A stretch of DNA of 64,000 nucleotides from Arthrobacter sp. B3I9 (GTDB lineage: Bacteria; Actinomycetota; Actinomycetes; Actinomycetales; Micrococcaceae), in the NCBI RefSeq assembly GCF_030816935.1, contig NZ_JAUSYO010000001.1:3596001-3660000 (forward strand), in the 5' to 3' direction. The notes beneath the pieces were generated by a model. The model did no database searches and was not told where the DNA came from. It saw nothing but the letters and a program-made list of their open reading frames with translations. A program made the translations under genes and the position numbers. Positions within the stretch are counted from its first letter, which is position 1. Each line of letters begins with the position of its first letter. Below, piece after piece: positions 35,941-46,310 of this stretch.

Positions 35941-37335
35941 TCAAGCCTCCAAAGCGGGTTCGTCGGTACGGGCACGGCCGGGGCGGGGTTCATGGAACTT
36001 GGTGTCCACAGGCTTCACCAGCAGGTTGGCCACGAAGCCAATCACCAGCAGCGCCACCATGGTGAGCAGCGCCGGCTGGTAGGACGCGGCGTTCAGCTGG
36101 CCGGGCTTGCCCTGGGCGTCCAGGATGGCGTTGACGATCAGCGGTCCGGCGACGCCGGCGGCAGACCAGGCGGTCAGCAGCCGGCCGTGGATCGCGCCGA
36201 CCTGGAAGGTGCCAAAAAGGTCCCGCAGATACGCCGGCACTGTCGCGAAGCCGCCGCCATAGAAGGAAATGATCAGGAATGCGAGGGCCACGTAGAGAAC
36301 AGTGGTGGTCGACCCGGCCAGTGCCAGCACAACGTACAGCACGGCTCCGACTCCGAGGTAAAGCATGTAGATGCGCTTGCGGCCCGTGATATCGGAGGTG
36401 GCGGACCAGGCAAAGCGGCCGGCCATGTTGCCAATGGAGAGCAGCCCGACGAAGCCCGCGGCAACCGTCGCGCTCACGAGTGATACGCCGTCGGACTTGC
36501 GGAAGAAGTCCTGAATCATGGGAGCGGCCTGCTCCAGAATCCCGATCCCTGCAGTGACGTTGCAGAACAGCGCGATCCAAACGAGCCAGAACTGCTTGGT
36601 CTTCACGGCGTTCTTGGCGGAGACGTTTTCCGTGGTCACCAGCTTGGCCGCCTTGACCTTGGCGGGGTCGAAGCCGGCGGGCCTCCAGCCTTCGGCCGGT
36701 ACCCTGATGGTGAGGGCGCCAAACAGCATGTAGGCCAGGTAGACGACGGCGAGGGTCAGGAACAGCTTGCCGACCGAGTCGCCGCTGGCCACCCAGCCCT
36801 GGGCGCCGGAGTTGGGGTCGTACATCTTGAGCAGGGCCGTAGAGACCGGGCTGGCGATCAAGGCTCCACCGCCGAACCCCATGATTGCCATGCCCGTGGC
36901 GAGGCCGGGACGGTCCGGAAACCACTTGATCAGTGTGGAGACCGGGGAGATGTAGCCGATGCCCAGGCCGATCCCGCCCACGACGCCGTAGCCGAGGTAG
37001 ACGAGCCACAGCTGGTGCGTGAAGATGCCGAGCGAGCCGATCAGGAAGCCGCTGGCCCAGAACATTGCCGAGGTGAACATCGCCTTGCGCGGGCCATTCG
37101 TGTCCACCCAGGTCCCCATGATGGCCGCCGAGAGCCCCAGCATCACGATCGCGATGGAAAAGATCACACCGATCTCCGTGAGGCTGGCGCCGAAGTGTTT
37201 CACCAAGGCCGTCTTGTAAACACTCGTCGCGTACGCCTGGCCGATGCACAGATGCACGGCGAGCGCTGCAGGCGGGACCAGCCAGCGGTTGAATCCGGGC
37301 GGCGCAATGGTTCGTTCTCTGTCCAACCAGCCCAT
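35941..37335 (-). CDS. OFA-family MFS transporter (oxalate/formate antiporter-like)
   Basis: 464 aa, 12 helices. It starts FNRWLVPPAALAVHLCIGQA with VYKTALVKHFGASLTEIG, the loop TWVDTNGPRKAM between helices 2 and 3, and helix 5 GLGIGYISPVSTLIKWFPDR, all typical of OFA permeases. The central loop spans ~200-260 and the second half carries FAWSATSDITGRKRIYM. The family exchanges small carboxylates such as oxalate and formate or monocarboxylates; which one is unknown. It is translationally coupled to the 43-aa small subunit downstream. Confidence 0.9.
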   Translation of the reverse strand: MGWLDRERTIAPPGFNRWLVPPAALAVHLCIGQAYATSVYKTALVKHFGASLTEIGVIFSIAIVMLGLSAAIMGTWVDTNGPRKAMFTSAMFWASGFLIGSLGIFTHQLWLVYLGYGVVGGIGLGIGYISPVSTLIKWFPDRPGLATGMAIMGFGGGALIASPVSTALLKMYDPNSGAQGWVASGDSVGKLFLTLAVVYLAYMLFGALTIRVPAEGWRPAGFDPAKVKAAKLVTTENVSAKNAVKTKQFWLVWIALFCNVTAGIGILEQAAPMIQDFFRKSDGVSLVSATVAAGFVGLLSIGNMAGRFAWSATSDITGRKRIYMLYLGVGAVLYVVLALAGSTTTVLYVALAFLIISFYGGGFATVPAYLRDLFGTFQVGAIHGRLLTAWSAAGVAGPLIVNAILDAQGKPGQLNAASYQPALLTMVALLVIGFVANLLVKPVDTKFHEPRPGRARTDEPALEA

Positions 37336-37510
37336 GATTGTTCCCCTTGCTCGTCAGCGAAAGCGGTGCCAGGACACAGCAAAGGCGCCTAACCGGGCCG
37401 TTGCCTACGGCAATCATGGTCCAGATACTCAGCAGACGTACTAAGCGTGCGCCGAACGGTGGCGCTGCCGCGGTAAGCGGCAGGAGGCCGGCGCCAAGAC
37501 CGGCGGGGCG

Positions 37511-40081
37511 CTACTTGGCCAGTCCTGCCTGACGGAGTGCTTCGGCCATCGCCGTGTTAGCGGGCGACGGCGTGGTTCCCGGCTTTGTGGACCGCCGCTG
37601 GGGCTGGGGCTGCCTTTCCGGTGATTTTTGGGTGTTCGGTTGCCGCGGCTGAGACTTCGCCGCTTGCGGCTGCCCGGACTGCGGCTGCTGGGACTGCACT
37701 TGCCGCGCACCGGCGCGGCCCCCACCTCCGTTGCCCCCGGCGGCGCGGCCCCCGGAATTAGGTGCGGCACCCGCGGAACCTGCCGGTTCGTCGTCGAGCC
37801 TCAGCGTCAGCGAGATGCGCTTCCGTTCCGGATCCGCCTCCAGCACCTTGACCCGGACGACCTGCCCGGACTTCACCACCTCGCGGGGGTCTGAGACGAA
37901 GCGGTTCGCCAGCGCGGACACGTGGATGAGTCCGTCCTGGTGCACGCCGACGTCGACAAACGCCCCGAACGCCGCCACGTTGGTCACCGTCCCTTCCAGC
38001 ACCATGCCGGGCACCAGATCCGAGATCTTCTCGATGCCTTCGGAGAACGTCGCGGCCGCGAAGGCCGGACGGGGGTCCCGGCCTGGCTTCTCGAGCTCGG
38101 CGATGATGTCCCGCACCGTCGGCAGCCCGACGGAGCCGTCCACGAAGTCCTGCGGGTTCAGCGCCGAGTACGTCCCGGCCCCGCTGCCCGCGGCGGCCTT
38201 GATTTTGCGGGCCACCGGGTATGACTCCGGATGGACACTGGACCCGTCGAGGGGCTCCGCTCCCCCGGTGATCCGCAGGAAGCCGGCGCACTGCTCGAAC
38301 GCCTTGGCACCCAGCCGCGGCACTTTTTTGAGTTCACTTCGCCTGGTGAAGGGACCGTGCTCGTTCCGGTACGCCACGATGTTCTCGCTCAGGAGCGGCC
38401 CGACGCCGGCCACGCGGCTCAGCAGTGCGGGCGAGGCGGTGTTGACGTCCACGCCCACCGCGTTCACGCAGTCCTCGACCACCGCGTCCAGGCTGCGGTC
38501 CAGCTTGGCCGCCGTGACGTCGTGCTGGTACTGCCCGACGCCGATCGACTTCGGCTCGATCTTCACGAGCTCGGCGAGCGGGTCCTGGAGCCGCCGCGCG
38601 ATCGAGACCGCACCGCGCAGGGAAACATCCATGCCCGGCAGTTCCGCGGCGGCGAGCGCTGACGCCGAATAGACCGAGGCCCCGGCCTCGGACACGACAA
38701 TCTTCTGCGGCTTGGTGCCCGATTCCGTGCCCAGCTGCTTGAGGAGTTCGGCCGCGAGCTTGTCCGTCTCCCGCGACGCCGTCCCGTTGCCGATGGCCAC
38801 GAGTTCGACGCCGTGCTTCCGGGCGAGGATTACGAGTGTTCGCAGCGCCTCGTCCCATTTCCTGGCCGGGGCGTGGGGGTAGACGGTGTCCGTCGCGACC
38901 ACCTTGCCAGTGCCGTCCACCACGGCCACCTTCACGCCGGTCCGCAGCCCCGGGTCCAGGCCCAGGGTGGCGCGGTTTCCGGCGGGCGCCGCGAGCAGCA
39001 CGTCCCGCAGGTTGGCCGCGAACACCCGCACGGCCTCGTCCTCGGCCGCGGCGAACATCCGGCTGCGCAGATCCCCGGTCAGCCGTGCCAGCACACGCGA
39101 ACGCCAGGCCAGTTGCGCGGTCTGCAGCAACCAGGCGTCGGCGGGCCGGCCACGGTCGGCGACCCCGAGGAACCTGGCCACGGCGGCTTCGTACCGGGCG
39201 CGGGCAGCGGCCAGGGCGGCGTCGTCGGCCGGCTCCGCTTCGGCAAGATCGAGCTCCAGCACCCCGTCCTTCTCCCCGCGCAGCAGCGCCAGGACGCGGT
39301 GTGAGGGCATCCCCGACGGTTGCTGGGAGAACTCGAAGTAGTCCTTGAACTTCTGGCCCTCGGCCTCCTTGCCCTTCTTGACGCGCGACACCATCCGGCC
39401 CTGCATCCACAGCCGCTCCCGCAACGTCGCTGCAAGGTCGGCATCCTGCGCGACGCGCTCCACCAGAATGGAGCGGGCACCGGCGAGCGCGGCGGCCGCG
39501 TCCGCGATGGCGTGCTCCGCGTTCAGGTACTTGGCCGCCTCGCGCTCCGGATCCAGTTCCGGGCGCTTGAGCAGCGCATCCGCAAGGGGCTCCAGGCCGG
39601 CCTCACGGGCGATCTGGGCCTTGGTGCGGCGTTTGGTCTTGAACGGCAGGTAGATGTCTTCCAGCCGGGACTTCGTGTCGGCACTGACGACGGCGGCCTG
39701 CAGTTCCGGAGTCAGCGCACCCTGCGCTGCGATCGCTTCCAGGACGGCACGCCGGCGGTCCTCGAGCTCGCGGAGGTAGCGCAGCCGCTCTTCCAGCTCG
39801 CGGAGCTGGGTATCGTCCAGCGTGCCGGTGGCTTCCTTGCGGTACCGGGCGATGAACGGCACCGTCGAGCCGGCGTCGAGCAGGTCCACGGCAGCCTTGA
39901 CCTGCCACGACTGCACTCCGAGTTCGGCGGCAAGTTGGGTCTCGATCGGTGCGCCGATGCCGGATTGCTTGGTGGGGGTCCGGGCCTGGGGGGAACTTGC
40001 CTTCGACGACGGCGTGGAAGCGGGTGTGGCGGGGCGCTGCGGGTGTTGGGTCACCCTGCTATTTTGCCCCATGCCGTTCAT
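37511..40081 (-). CDS. tex: Tex family RNA-binding transcription accessory protein
   Basis: 856 aa. The Tex N-terminal helices start near residue 45 (IETQLAAELGVQSWQVKAAV, then VPFIARYRKEATGTLDDTQL). The YqgF/RNase H-like domain is near 365-470 (LGLDPGLRTGVKVAVVDGTG). The helix-hairpin-helix region is at ~530-600 (NTASPALLSRVAGVGPLLSE). The S1 domain is at ~690-765 (DLVPGMVLEGTVTNVAAFGA, then DGLIHVSALANRFV). A Gln/Pro/Lys-rich tail of ~85 residues is extra to most Tex proteins. A stretch rich in Ser/Pro precedes the conserved start, so the true start may be slightly downstream. Confidence 0.93.
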   Translation of the reverse strand: MNGMGQNSRVTQHPQRPATPASTPSSKASSPQARTPTKQSGIGAPIETQLAAELGVQSWQVKAAVDLLDAGSTVPFIARYRKEATGTLDDTQLRELEERLRYLRELEDRRRAVLEAIAAQGALTPELQAAVVSADTKSRLEDIYLPFKTKRRTKAQIAREAGLEPLADALLKRPELDPEREAAKYLNAEHAIADAAAALAGARSILVERVAQDADLAATLRERLWMQGRMVSRVKKGKEAEGQKFKDYFEFSQQPSGMPSHRVLALLRGEKDGVLELDLAEAEPADDAALAAARARYEAAVARFLGVADRGRPADAWLLQTAQLAWRSRVLARLTGDLRSRMFAAAEDEAVRVFAANLRDVLLAAPAGNRATLGLDPGLRTGVKVAVVDGTGKVVATDTVYPHAPARKWDEALRTLVILARKHGVELVAIGNGTASRETDKLAAELLKQLGTESGTKPQKIVVSEAGASVYSASALAAAELPGMDVSLRGAVSIARRLQDPLAELVKIEPKSIGVGQYQHDVTAAKLDRSLDAVVEDCVNAVGVDVNTASPALLSRVAGVGPLLSENIVAYRNEHGPFTRRSELKKVPRLGAKAFEQCAGFLRITGGAEPLDGSSVHPESYPVARKIKAAAGSGAGTYSALNPQDFVDGSVGLPTVRDIIAELEKPGRDPRPAFAAATFSEGIEKISDLVPGMVLEGTVTNVAAFGAFVDVGVHQDGLIHVSALANRFVSDPREVVKSGQVVRVKVLEADPERKRISLTLRLDDEPAGSAGAAPNSGGRAAGGNGGGGRAGARQVQSQQPQSGQPQAAKSQPRQPNTQKSPERQPQPQRRSTKPGTTPSPANTAMAEALRQAGLAK

Positions 40082-40301
40082 CCGGCGGCTGTCACGCGGC
40101 GCCGGAAAGGAATGCCCGGCGTCACAAGAGGATGCCCGGGCGAATTGTCAGAGGGCTTTGATAGCTTGGCAGGAAGACATCGACGGCGACAGTCACCACC
40201 GGTTACAGGTCCACAACAGGCGGGCCACAACAGCGGGCCCAAACAAGACCGCGCCACACCATACGGGGCCACTACGGCCAAGCAATGACAACGGGGGCAC
40301 A

Positions 40302-43300
40302 GTGTTTTTTCTCGAACCGGAAGTACCGGGCGCAGCACCGGATCTGGTCTTCTCCGCGAGCGACCTGGTGATCGCGGCCAGCTGCGAATACCAGCTTCTG
40401 CGGAAACTCGACGAGAAGCTCGGCCGCTCACCGAAGGCCACCTTCGAGGACGACGAGATGCTCAAGCACGCCGCCACGCTCGGCGACGTCCATGAGCGCA
40501 GGGTCCTGGACGCGTTCGTCAAGGAGTTCGGGATGTGGGATGCCGCGGCCGGACGGGGCGTCTACGATGTCGCCACGGCCGAAACCATGGACCGCGCAAC
40601 CTTGCTCGCGAAGCACTCCGAGTCCGTTGAAGCGCTGCGCTCGGGAGCGGACGTGGTGTTCCAGGCGGCCTTCTTTGACGGCAAGTTCCACGGACGCTCC
40701 GACTTCCTGGTCCGGCAGGATGACGGCAGCTACGCCGTGTTCGACACCAAGCTGGCCCGCCACGCGAAGGTGACCGCCCTGCTGCAGCTCGCGGCCTACG
40801 GGGACCAGCTCCTGAAGGCCGGGATTACGCCGGACCCGGCCGTGACGCTCGTCCTCGGTGCCACTGCGCCGTTGCCCGGCGGTGGATTCGACTACGTCCG
40901 CAGCCACCACAAACTAGCGGACATCCTGCCGGTGTTCCGCGAACGCCGGGAACGCTTCCTCTCCCTTACCGCCGGGCACGTGGCGCAGCCCGGCACCGTC
41001 AGCTGGGGCGCGGCGGGCATCACCGCCTGCGGCCGCTGCGACTATTGCCGGGAAATGGTCAAGGCAACCGACGACCTGCTCCTGGTGGCCCGGATGAACT
41101 CCGCGCAGCGCAAGGCGCTCCACAAAGCCGGCATCTTCACTGTGACGGAACTGGCGCAAGCCACCCTTCCGGACGCGAGTCCTGCCCTCCGGCGGCTGCA
41201 GGAGCAGGCCCGGATGCAGAGCGGGACCGGCGGCGCCGACGGCGGCGTGCGGTACGTCAAGGACGGCGAGGAGCGTTCGCTCCGGTATGCCGTCCTGCCA
41301 GACAACACCCTGGACAAATTCCGGCACCAAGCAAGGGCGACATCTTCTTCGACTTCGAGGGCGACCCGCTTTGGCAGGAAAGCGCCACCGGTGTCTGGGG
41401 GCTGGAGTACCTTTTCGGCGTCATCGAAGCACCCGCCGAAGCCGGCGCCCCGGGCGTGTTCAAGCCGTTCTGGGCGCACAGCCGGGAAGCGGAAAAACAA
41501 GCCTTCCTGGACTTCCTCGCCTACGTGGAGAAGCGCCGTCAGGAGTACCCGGACATGCACGTCTACCACTACGCCGCGTACGAGAAGACTGCCTTGCGCA
41601 AGCTGTCCGTGATGCACGTCGCAGGCGAGGACACCGTGGACCAGTGGCTTCGTGACGGGCTTCTCGTGGACCTGTACCAGACAGTGCGGAACAGCATCCG
41701 CATCTCGGAAAACTCCTACAGCATCAAGAAACTCGAGCCGCTCTACATGGGGCAAAACCTCCGCTCGGGAGATGTAAAGGATGCGGGCGCTTCCGTGGTG
41801 GCTTACGCCCACTACTGCGAAGCCCGGGATAACGGCCGGCCCGAGGAAGCGGACAAGATCCTCGACGGGATCGCGGACTACAACGAGTACGACTGCCTGT
41901 CCACGCTCGAGCTCCGGAACTGGCTCCTGGGCCTGGCGCAGGACCGCGGGATCACACCGCGAGGCCAGGCCAGCGACGCCGGTGCTGAGTCCGGCGCCGC
42001 CGGCGGCGCCGGCGTTGATGCCTCCCTGGACGCCGGTGCTGCGGCCGGCGCCGGCGCTGATGCTGGCGTCGGCACTGCGGAGGAACCCGGGCAGGAAGAC
42101 CAAGGCACCGTCGCCCTGAGCCCAGCCGAACTCGCACTGACAGAGTTCGCCGCGCCGGGGAGCGATCTGCCGGAGGACGACCGGAAGGCCGTATCGATCT
42201 TGGCGGCGGCCGTGAGCTATCACCGCCGGGAGCGCAAGGCGTTCTGGTGGGCGCACTTCGACCGGTGCGAACACGGCCCCGACACCCATGTCCGGGACCG
42301 GAACGTCTTTCTCGTGGAAGCGGCCGAAATACTGGACGAGTGGCAACAGGAGGGCACCAAGCTCCCCGAACGCCGGGTCAAACTCACCGGCACCGTCAGC
42401 CCGGGCTCGGATCTGCGCGTGGGCAGCAAGTGGTTCCGGATGTATGACCGCCCGCTTCCTGCCGGGCTGGAGGGCACAGGGAAAGACGGAATCGGACGCA
42501 ATGGTTGGTTCGGGACGGAAGTACTGGAGCTGGGACACGAGGACGGCAGCGACACGGTCATCATCCGGGACCGGCTGCACCGTAAGGTGCCACCCCACAA
42601 TGCCCTCCCCATTGCCCTGACGGAGGACCAGCCGCTCGCGACCAAGAGCCTCGAGGAGTCACTGGCGTCCCTCGCTGAGAAGGTGGCAGCTGGACTTAGA
42701 TTGCGGTCGATTCCCCGTCATCCCGCGCTGGACCTCGTCCGGCGGCTGCCGCCGCGGCTGACCGCCGGGCGTTCGTTGCCGCAGCCCGGCGAGGGGCTGG
42801 ACCGCTTTATCGACTCCATCGCGGAGGCTGTCCTGGGCCTCGATCACTCCTACGTGGCCGTGCAGGGACCTCCGGGCACGGGCAAGACCTATGTGGGTTC
42901 CCGCGTCATCGCCCGGCTCGTGGCCCGCGGCTGGAAGGTCGGCGTCGTGGGCCAGTCCCACGCCGTCGTGGAGAACCTGCTCAAGACTGCCGTGACCAGC
43001 GCCGGAATCGATCCGTCCATGGTGGCCAAGGAGGTGAAGCATTCGGATCCGCTGCCCTGGGAGCAGCGTGCTGCGAAGGATGTTGCGCGGCTCCTCGGCT
43101 CCCCCGGCGGGGCGCTCGTTGGCGGCACCGCATGGACCATGACGGGAGCCAATGTTCCCGCCGGATCGCTGGACCTGCTGGTGATCGACGAGGCCGGCCA
43201 GTTCTCCCTGGCCAACACCCTGGCGGTGGCACAGGCCAGCAGCCGGCTGCTGCTGCTGGGCGATCCCCAGCAGTTGCCTCAGGTCAGCCAAGGCTCGCAT

Positions 43301-43984
43301 CCCGAGCCGGTGGATGAGTCCGCCCTGGGCTGGATATCGGCCGGCCACGCCACGCTGCCCCCGGAATTCGGGTACTTCCTGGCCGACTCGTGGCGGATGA
43401 CGTCCGAGCTGTGCCGGGCCGTGTCCGAACTGTCCTACGAAGGGCAGCTCCGGTCCGCGCCCGCCGCGGATCTCAGGCGGCTTGACGGGGTTCCAGCGGG
43501 CATCGAAACCGTGCTGGTCGAGCACAGCGGAAACATCACCTCCTCGGTGGAGGAGGCCCAGGAAGTTGTCCGCCAAGTACGCCGGCACCTGGGGCTGCAA
43601 TGGCACACCGAGCAGGGCTCCCGGCCACTCGGAACCGACGACGTCCTGGTGGTGGCAGCCTACAACGCACAGGTCAACACAATCCGCGACGCCCTTGAGG
43701 CGGCCGGCCTGTCAGGGATTCGGGTGGGGACGGTGGATAAGTTCCAGGGCCAGGAGGCAGCGGTGGTGATCGTGTCGATGGCCTGTTCGGCCGTGGCCGA
43801 AGCTCCACGCGGGATGGAGTTCCTGCTGTCGCGCAACCGGATCAACGTGGCTGTCTCCCGCGGGCAATGGCGTGCGGTGATCGTCCGCGCCCCGGAACTG
43901 ACCAACTACCTGCCTGTGCACCCGGAGGGGATGGAACAGCTCGGCGGTTTCATTGGCCTGTGTCAGCGGACTGCCGCTTCCTGA
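40302..43984 (+). pseudogene. TM0106-type RecB-like nuclease/superfamily 1 helicase with one frameshift
   Basis: A GTG at 40302 starts MFFLEPEVPGAAPDLVFSAS. The nuclease core follows (SCEYQLLRKLDEKLGR, then DFLVRQDDGSYAVFDTKLAR) with a C-terminal Cys cluster (ITACGRCDYCREM). At ~41325 one base is missing; the next frame continues with KGDIFFDFEGDPLW (RNase H-like nuclease, DxE). The helicase follows: Walker A VQGPPGTGKTYVGSRV, Walker B LLVIDEAGQFSLAN, DPQQLPQVSQGSHP, and motif V/VI VDKFQGQEAAVVIVSMACSA and NRINVAVSRGQWR. The joined length is ~1,227 aa. An Asp/Ala/Gly linker at ~545-590 is low complexity. A sequencing error is likely. Confidence 0.82.
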
Positions 43985-43994
43985 GCGGCGCCGC

Positions 43995-44810
43995 CTAGGG
44001 GGTGCTGGGAGCGTCCGCCGGGCGGATGCCTCCGGCCAGGGTCAGTGCTTCATCCAGCACCGCACCGAAGTTCGCGGGATCGTGCGCGAAGCGCCCCAGG
44101 AACAGGCCCGAGACGCCGTCGAGTGTGGGCAGGAGGCCAGGCTTGGCCGAACCCCCGTAGATAATCGGGAGCCCTGACACGCCGGCCGCGGCAAGCTGCG
44201 CCCGGACCCGGTTGACGACGTCGGACACGTACTCGGCGCCGGCAGGCTCAGCCGCGCCAATGGCCCAGACCGGTTCATAGGCGATGGTGAGCCGGCCGGC
44301 GAGGGTCCAGTCGCCGTCGACGGCCGATTCGATCTGACGGTACACAAACTCGGCCGCCGCGGCCGGCTCGCCGGAGTCGGACTCCCCCACGCACAGTAGC
44401 GGCGTGAGCCCGGCGTCGGCCGCGGCCCGGACCTTGAGGGCAACCGTGGCATCGTCTTCGTTGAAGTGCTTCCGCCTTTCGGCGTGGCCAATCTCGACGA
44501 GCCGGACACCAAGTTCCGCGAGCATGGACGGGGCCACCTCACCGGTCCAGGGTCCGTCTGCCCAGCCGCAGTTCTGCGCCCCGAGCAGCACCTGGGAACC
44601 AGCGAGAAGCTGCGCCGCCGCAGGCAGAACCGGGAAGGACGGGATGACAAACGGGACAACCCGCCCGGCCGCAAGGGCCGGACGGGTGTCCACTTCGTGC
44701 CTCAGCCGTTCCAGCCAGTCCAGGCTGTCCCGGTAACCCAGGTACATCTTGGTGCTGACGCCCACCAGGATGGGCGGCCGGGAGGTCTGGCTGGCTGGGC
44801 TCTGCTGCAT
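43995..44810 (-). CDS. triosephosphate-isomerase-like sugar phosphate isomerase (LerI-like)
   Basis: 271 aa from the ATG at 44810. TIM barrel of the TPI family with catalytic Lys (STKMYL), His (EIGHAERRKHF) and Glu (AYEPVWAIGAA) and the phosphate motif IIYGGSAKPG. It differs from true TPI: NxK is STK, HS is HA, and the flexible loop GTGKTAT is replaced by AAEPAG. Within this operon, beside an RpiB homologue and a DhaKL-type kinase, L-erythrulose-1-phosphate isomerase (to D-erythrulose 4-phosphate) is the best guess. Last gene of the operon, 49 bases after the permease gene. Confidence 0.85.
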   Translation of the reverse strand: MQQSPASQTSRPPILVGVSTKMYLGYRDSLDWLERLRHEVDTRPALAAGRVVPFVIPSFPVLPAAAQLLAGSQVLLGAQNCGWADGPWTGEVAPSMLAELGVRLVEIGHAERRKHFNEDDATVALKVRAAADAGLTPLLCVGESDSGEPAAAAEFVYRQIESAVDGDWTLAGRLTIAYEPVWAIGAAEPAGAEYVSDVVNRVRAQLAAAGVSGLPIIYGGSAKPGLLPTLDGVSGLFLGRFAHDPANFGAVLDEALTLAGGIRPADAPSTP

Positions 44811-44859
44811 TTTGTTGCTGCTTTCGCTGGGTCGAGTTGCCGTGCGGGGCCAGAAGGCC

Positions 44860-46206
44860 TTAGTGCTCCAGCAGCTCGTCGGCCTTGTTGTGGAACCTCT
44901 TCGTCGCATACATCATGACGGCCGCCAGGAACGGGAGCACGCCCAGGGCGAAGATGCCTGCAGAGCCGGTGGGGTCAGCCGCCATCTGGTTGACGGTGGT
45001 CCGGAGGATCGGCGCCACGAACCCGCCGAGGTTTCCGAGCGAGTTGATCAGGCCGATTCCCGCAGCTGCCGCCGTTCCGGTGAGGAACGCCGTCGGGTAG
45101 GACCATGCGATCGGGCCGATGGAGAGGAAGCTGCACACGGCAAGGGTGATGAAGATGATGCCGAGTGCCGGGAGGTGGTTGGTGCCGGCCCACGCGGAGC
45201 CGAAGATGCAGAGGCCGGTGGAGATGAACAGCCCGGTGCCCCAGACCCGGCGGCGGACCAGGGTGTTGGCGGCCTTGCCGATGAAGTAGCAGGCAAAGAT
45301 GCCGAAGAACCACGGGATGGCTGCCATCAGGCCGACGGCGAGGCCCACCTTCTGGCCGGTCAGCTGGGACACCTGCTGCGGCAGGTAGAAGGTGACACCG
45401 TAAACGGCGATCTGCAGGCAGAAGTAGATGATGGTGAAGTACCAGACCTTGCCGTTCCGCATGGCGGGAAGGACACCGCGCGGGCCGGTCTCTTCCTTGA
45501 CGTTGTCTTCCAGCGCCATGACCTCGAGGAGCGCGTTCTTCTCGTCCTTGTTCAGGAACTTGGCGTCCTGCGGGCTGTTGATGAGGAAGAAGTACGCCGC
45601 GATGCCGGCGAGTACGGCCAGCATGCCTTCGACGAAGAACATGACCTGCCAGCCCTGGACTCCGGGCACCTGGTCGCCGATGTTGATCAGCCAGCCGGAC
45701 AGCGGCGCGCCCATCATCTGGGAGAACGGCTGGGCCAGGTAGAAGATGGCGAACATCTTGACGCGGACCTTGTTGGGGAACCACGCCGCCAGGAACATGA
45801 TGACGCCCGGGAACAGGCCGGCCTCGGTGACACCCAGCAGGAACCGCAGGATGATGAAGGAGGTCTCGCCCTGGACGAACGCGAAGCAGGCGGACACGAT
45901 GCCCCAGGTGATAGCAATGCGGGCCAGCCACACCTTCGCGCCGAACTTGGTCAGGAGCAGGTTGCTGGGGATTTCGAACAGGGCGTAGCCGATGAAGAAG
46001 ATACCGGCGCCCAGCGCGAAGGCTCCGGCACTGATGCCCTTGTCCACGCCGAGGGCTGCTTCGGAGAAGCCGACGTTGGTGCGGTCCAAGAAGGCGACCA
46101 CGTAGAGGATCACCAGCATGGGCATCAGCCGGCGGGAGGCCTTGGAAATCGCCGATTTAAGGACCGGCGAGTCCAGGAGCTCCTTGGTGGATGTTGTTAC
46201 GGACAT
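44860..46206 (-). CDS. ACS-family MFS transporter (tartrate/phthalate-permease-like)
   Basis: 448 aa from the ATG at 46206 (GAGGAG upstream); 12 helices. Key blocks are LDRTNVGFSEAALGVDKGIS, GYALFEIPSNLLLTKFGAKV, and the loop FLLGVTEAGLFPGVIMFLAA, with a ~35-residue central loop near 220-260. The anion:cation symporter branch imports sugar acids and dicarboxylates. Its place in the sugar-acid operon supports uptake of the substrate or an intermediate. It is separated from the 42-aa gene by a hairpin. Confidence 0.92.
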   Translation of the reverse strand: MSVTTSTKELLDSPVLKSAISKASRRLMPMLVILYVVAFLDRTNVGFSEAALGVDKGISAGAFALGAGIFFIGYALFEIPSNLLLTKFGAKVWLARIAITWGIVSACFAFVQGETSFIILRFLLGVTEAGLFPGVIMFLAAWFPNKVRVKMFAIFYLAQPFSQMMGAPLSGWLINIGDQVPGVQGWQVMFFVEGMLAVLAGIAAYFFLINSPQDAKFLNKDEKNALLEVMALEDNVKEETGPRGVLPAMRNGKVWYFTIIYFCLQIAVYGVTFYLPQQVSQLTGQKVGLAVGLMAAIPWFFGIFACYFIGKAANTLVRRRVWGTGLFISTGLCIFGSAWAGTNHLPALGIIFITLAVCSFLSIGPIAWSYPTAFLTGTAAAAGIGLINSLGNLGGFVAPILRTTVNQMAADPTGSAGIFALGVLPFLAAVMMYATKRFHNKADELLEH

Positions 46207-46269
46207 AAAAACTCCTCGTCGAGCAATCATTGGTGTAACTCAGTGGGGTGAATCAGTTGCGTGGAGAAA

Positions 46270-46298
46270 GGCCGGATCCGGTCAGGCCGGATCCGGCC
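46270..46298. terminator. 12-bp stem hairpin between the small-protein and permease genes
   Basis: The arms GGCCGGATCCGG (46270-46281) and CCGGATCCGGCC (46287-46298) have a 5-base loop. On the minus strand it follows the 42-aa gene stop and is followed by TTTCTCC, so it may attenuate or process the operon transcript before the permease gene. Confidence 0.5.
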
Positions 46299-46310
46299 GG
46301 GAAAAACTGC

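Noticed and set aside
43995..44810. Housekeeping glycolytic triosephosphate isomerase
   Set aside because: No gap or pgk gene is nearby, several active-site motif positions are changed, and it ends a sugar-acid operon.
44749..46251. 500-codon plus-strand frame opposite the MFS permease
   Set aside because: Gly/Glu/His-rich antisense sequence; the minus-strand permease is well supported.
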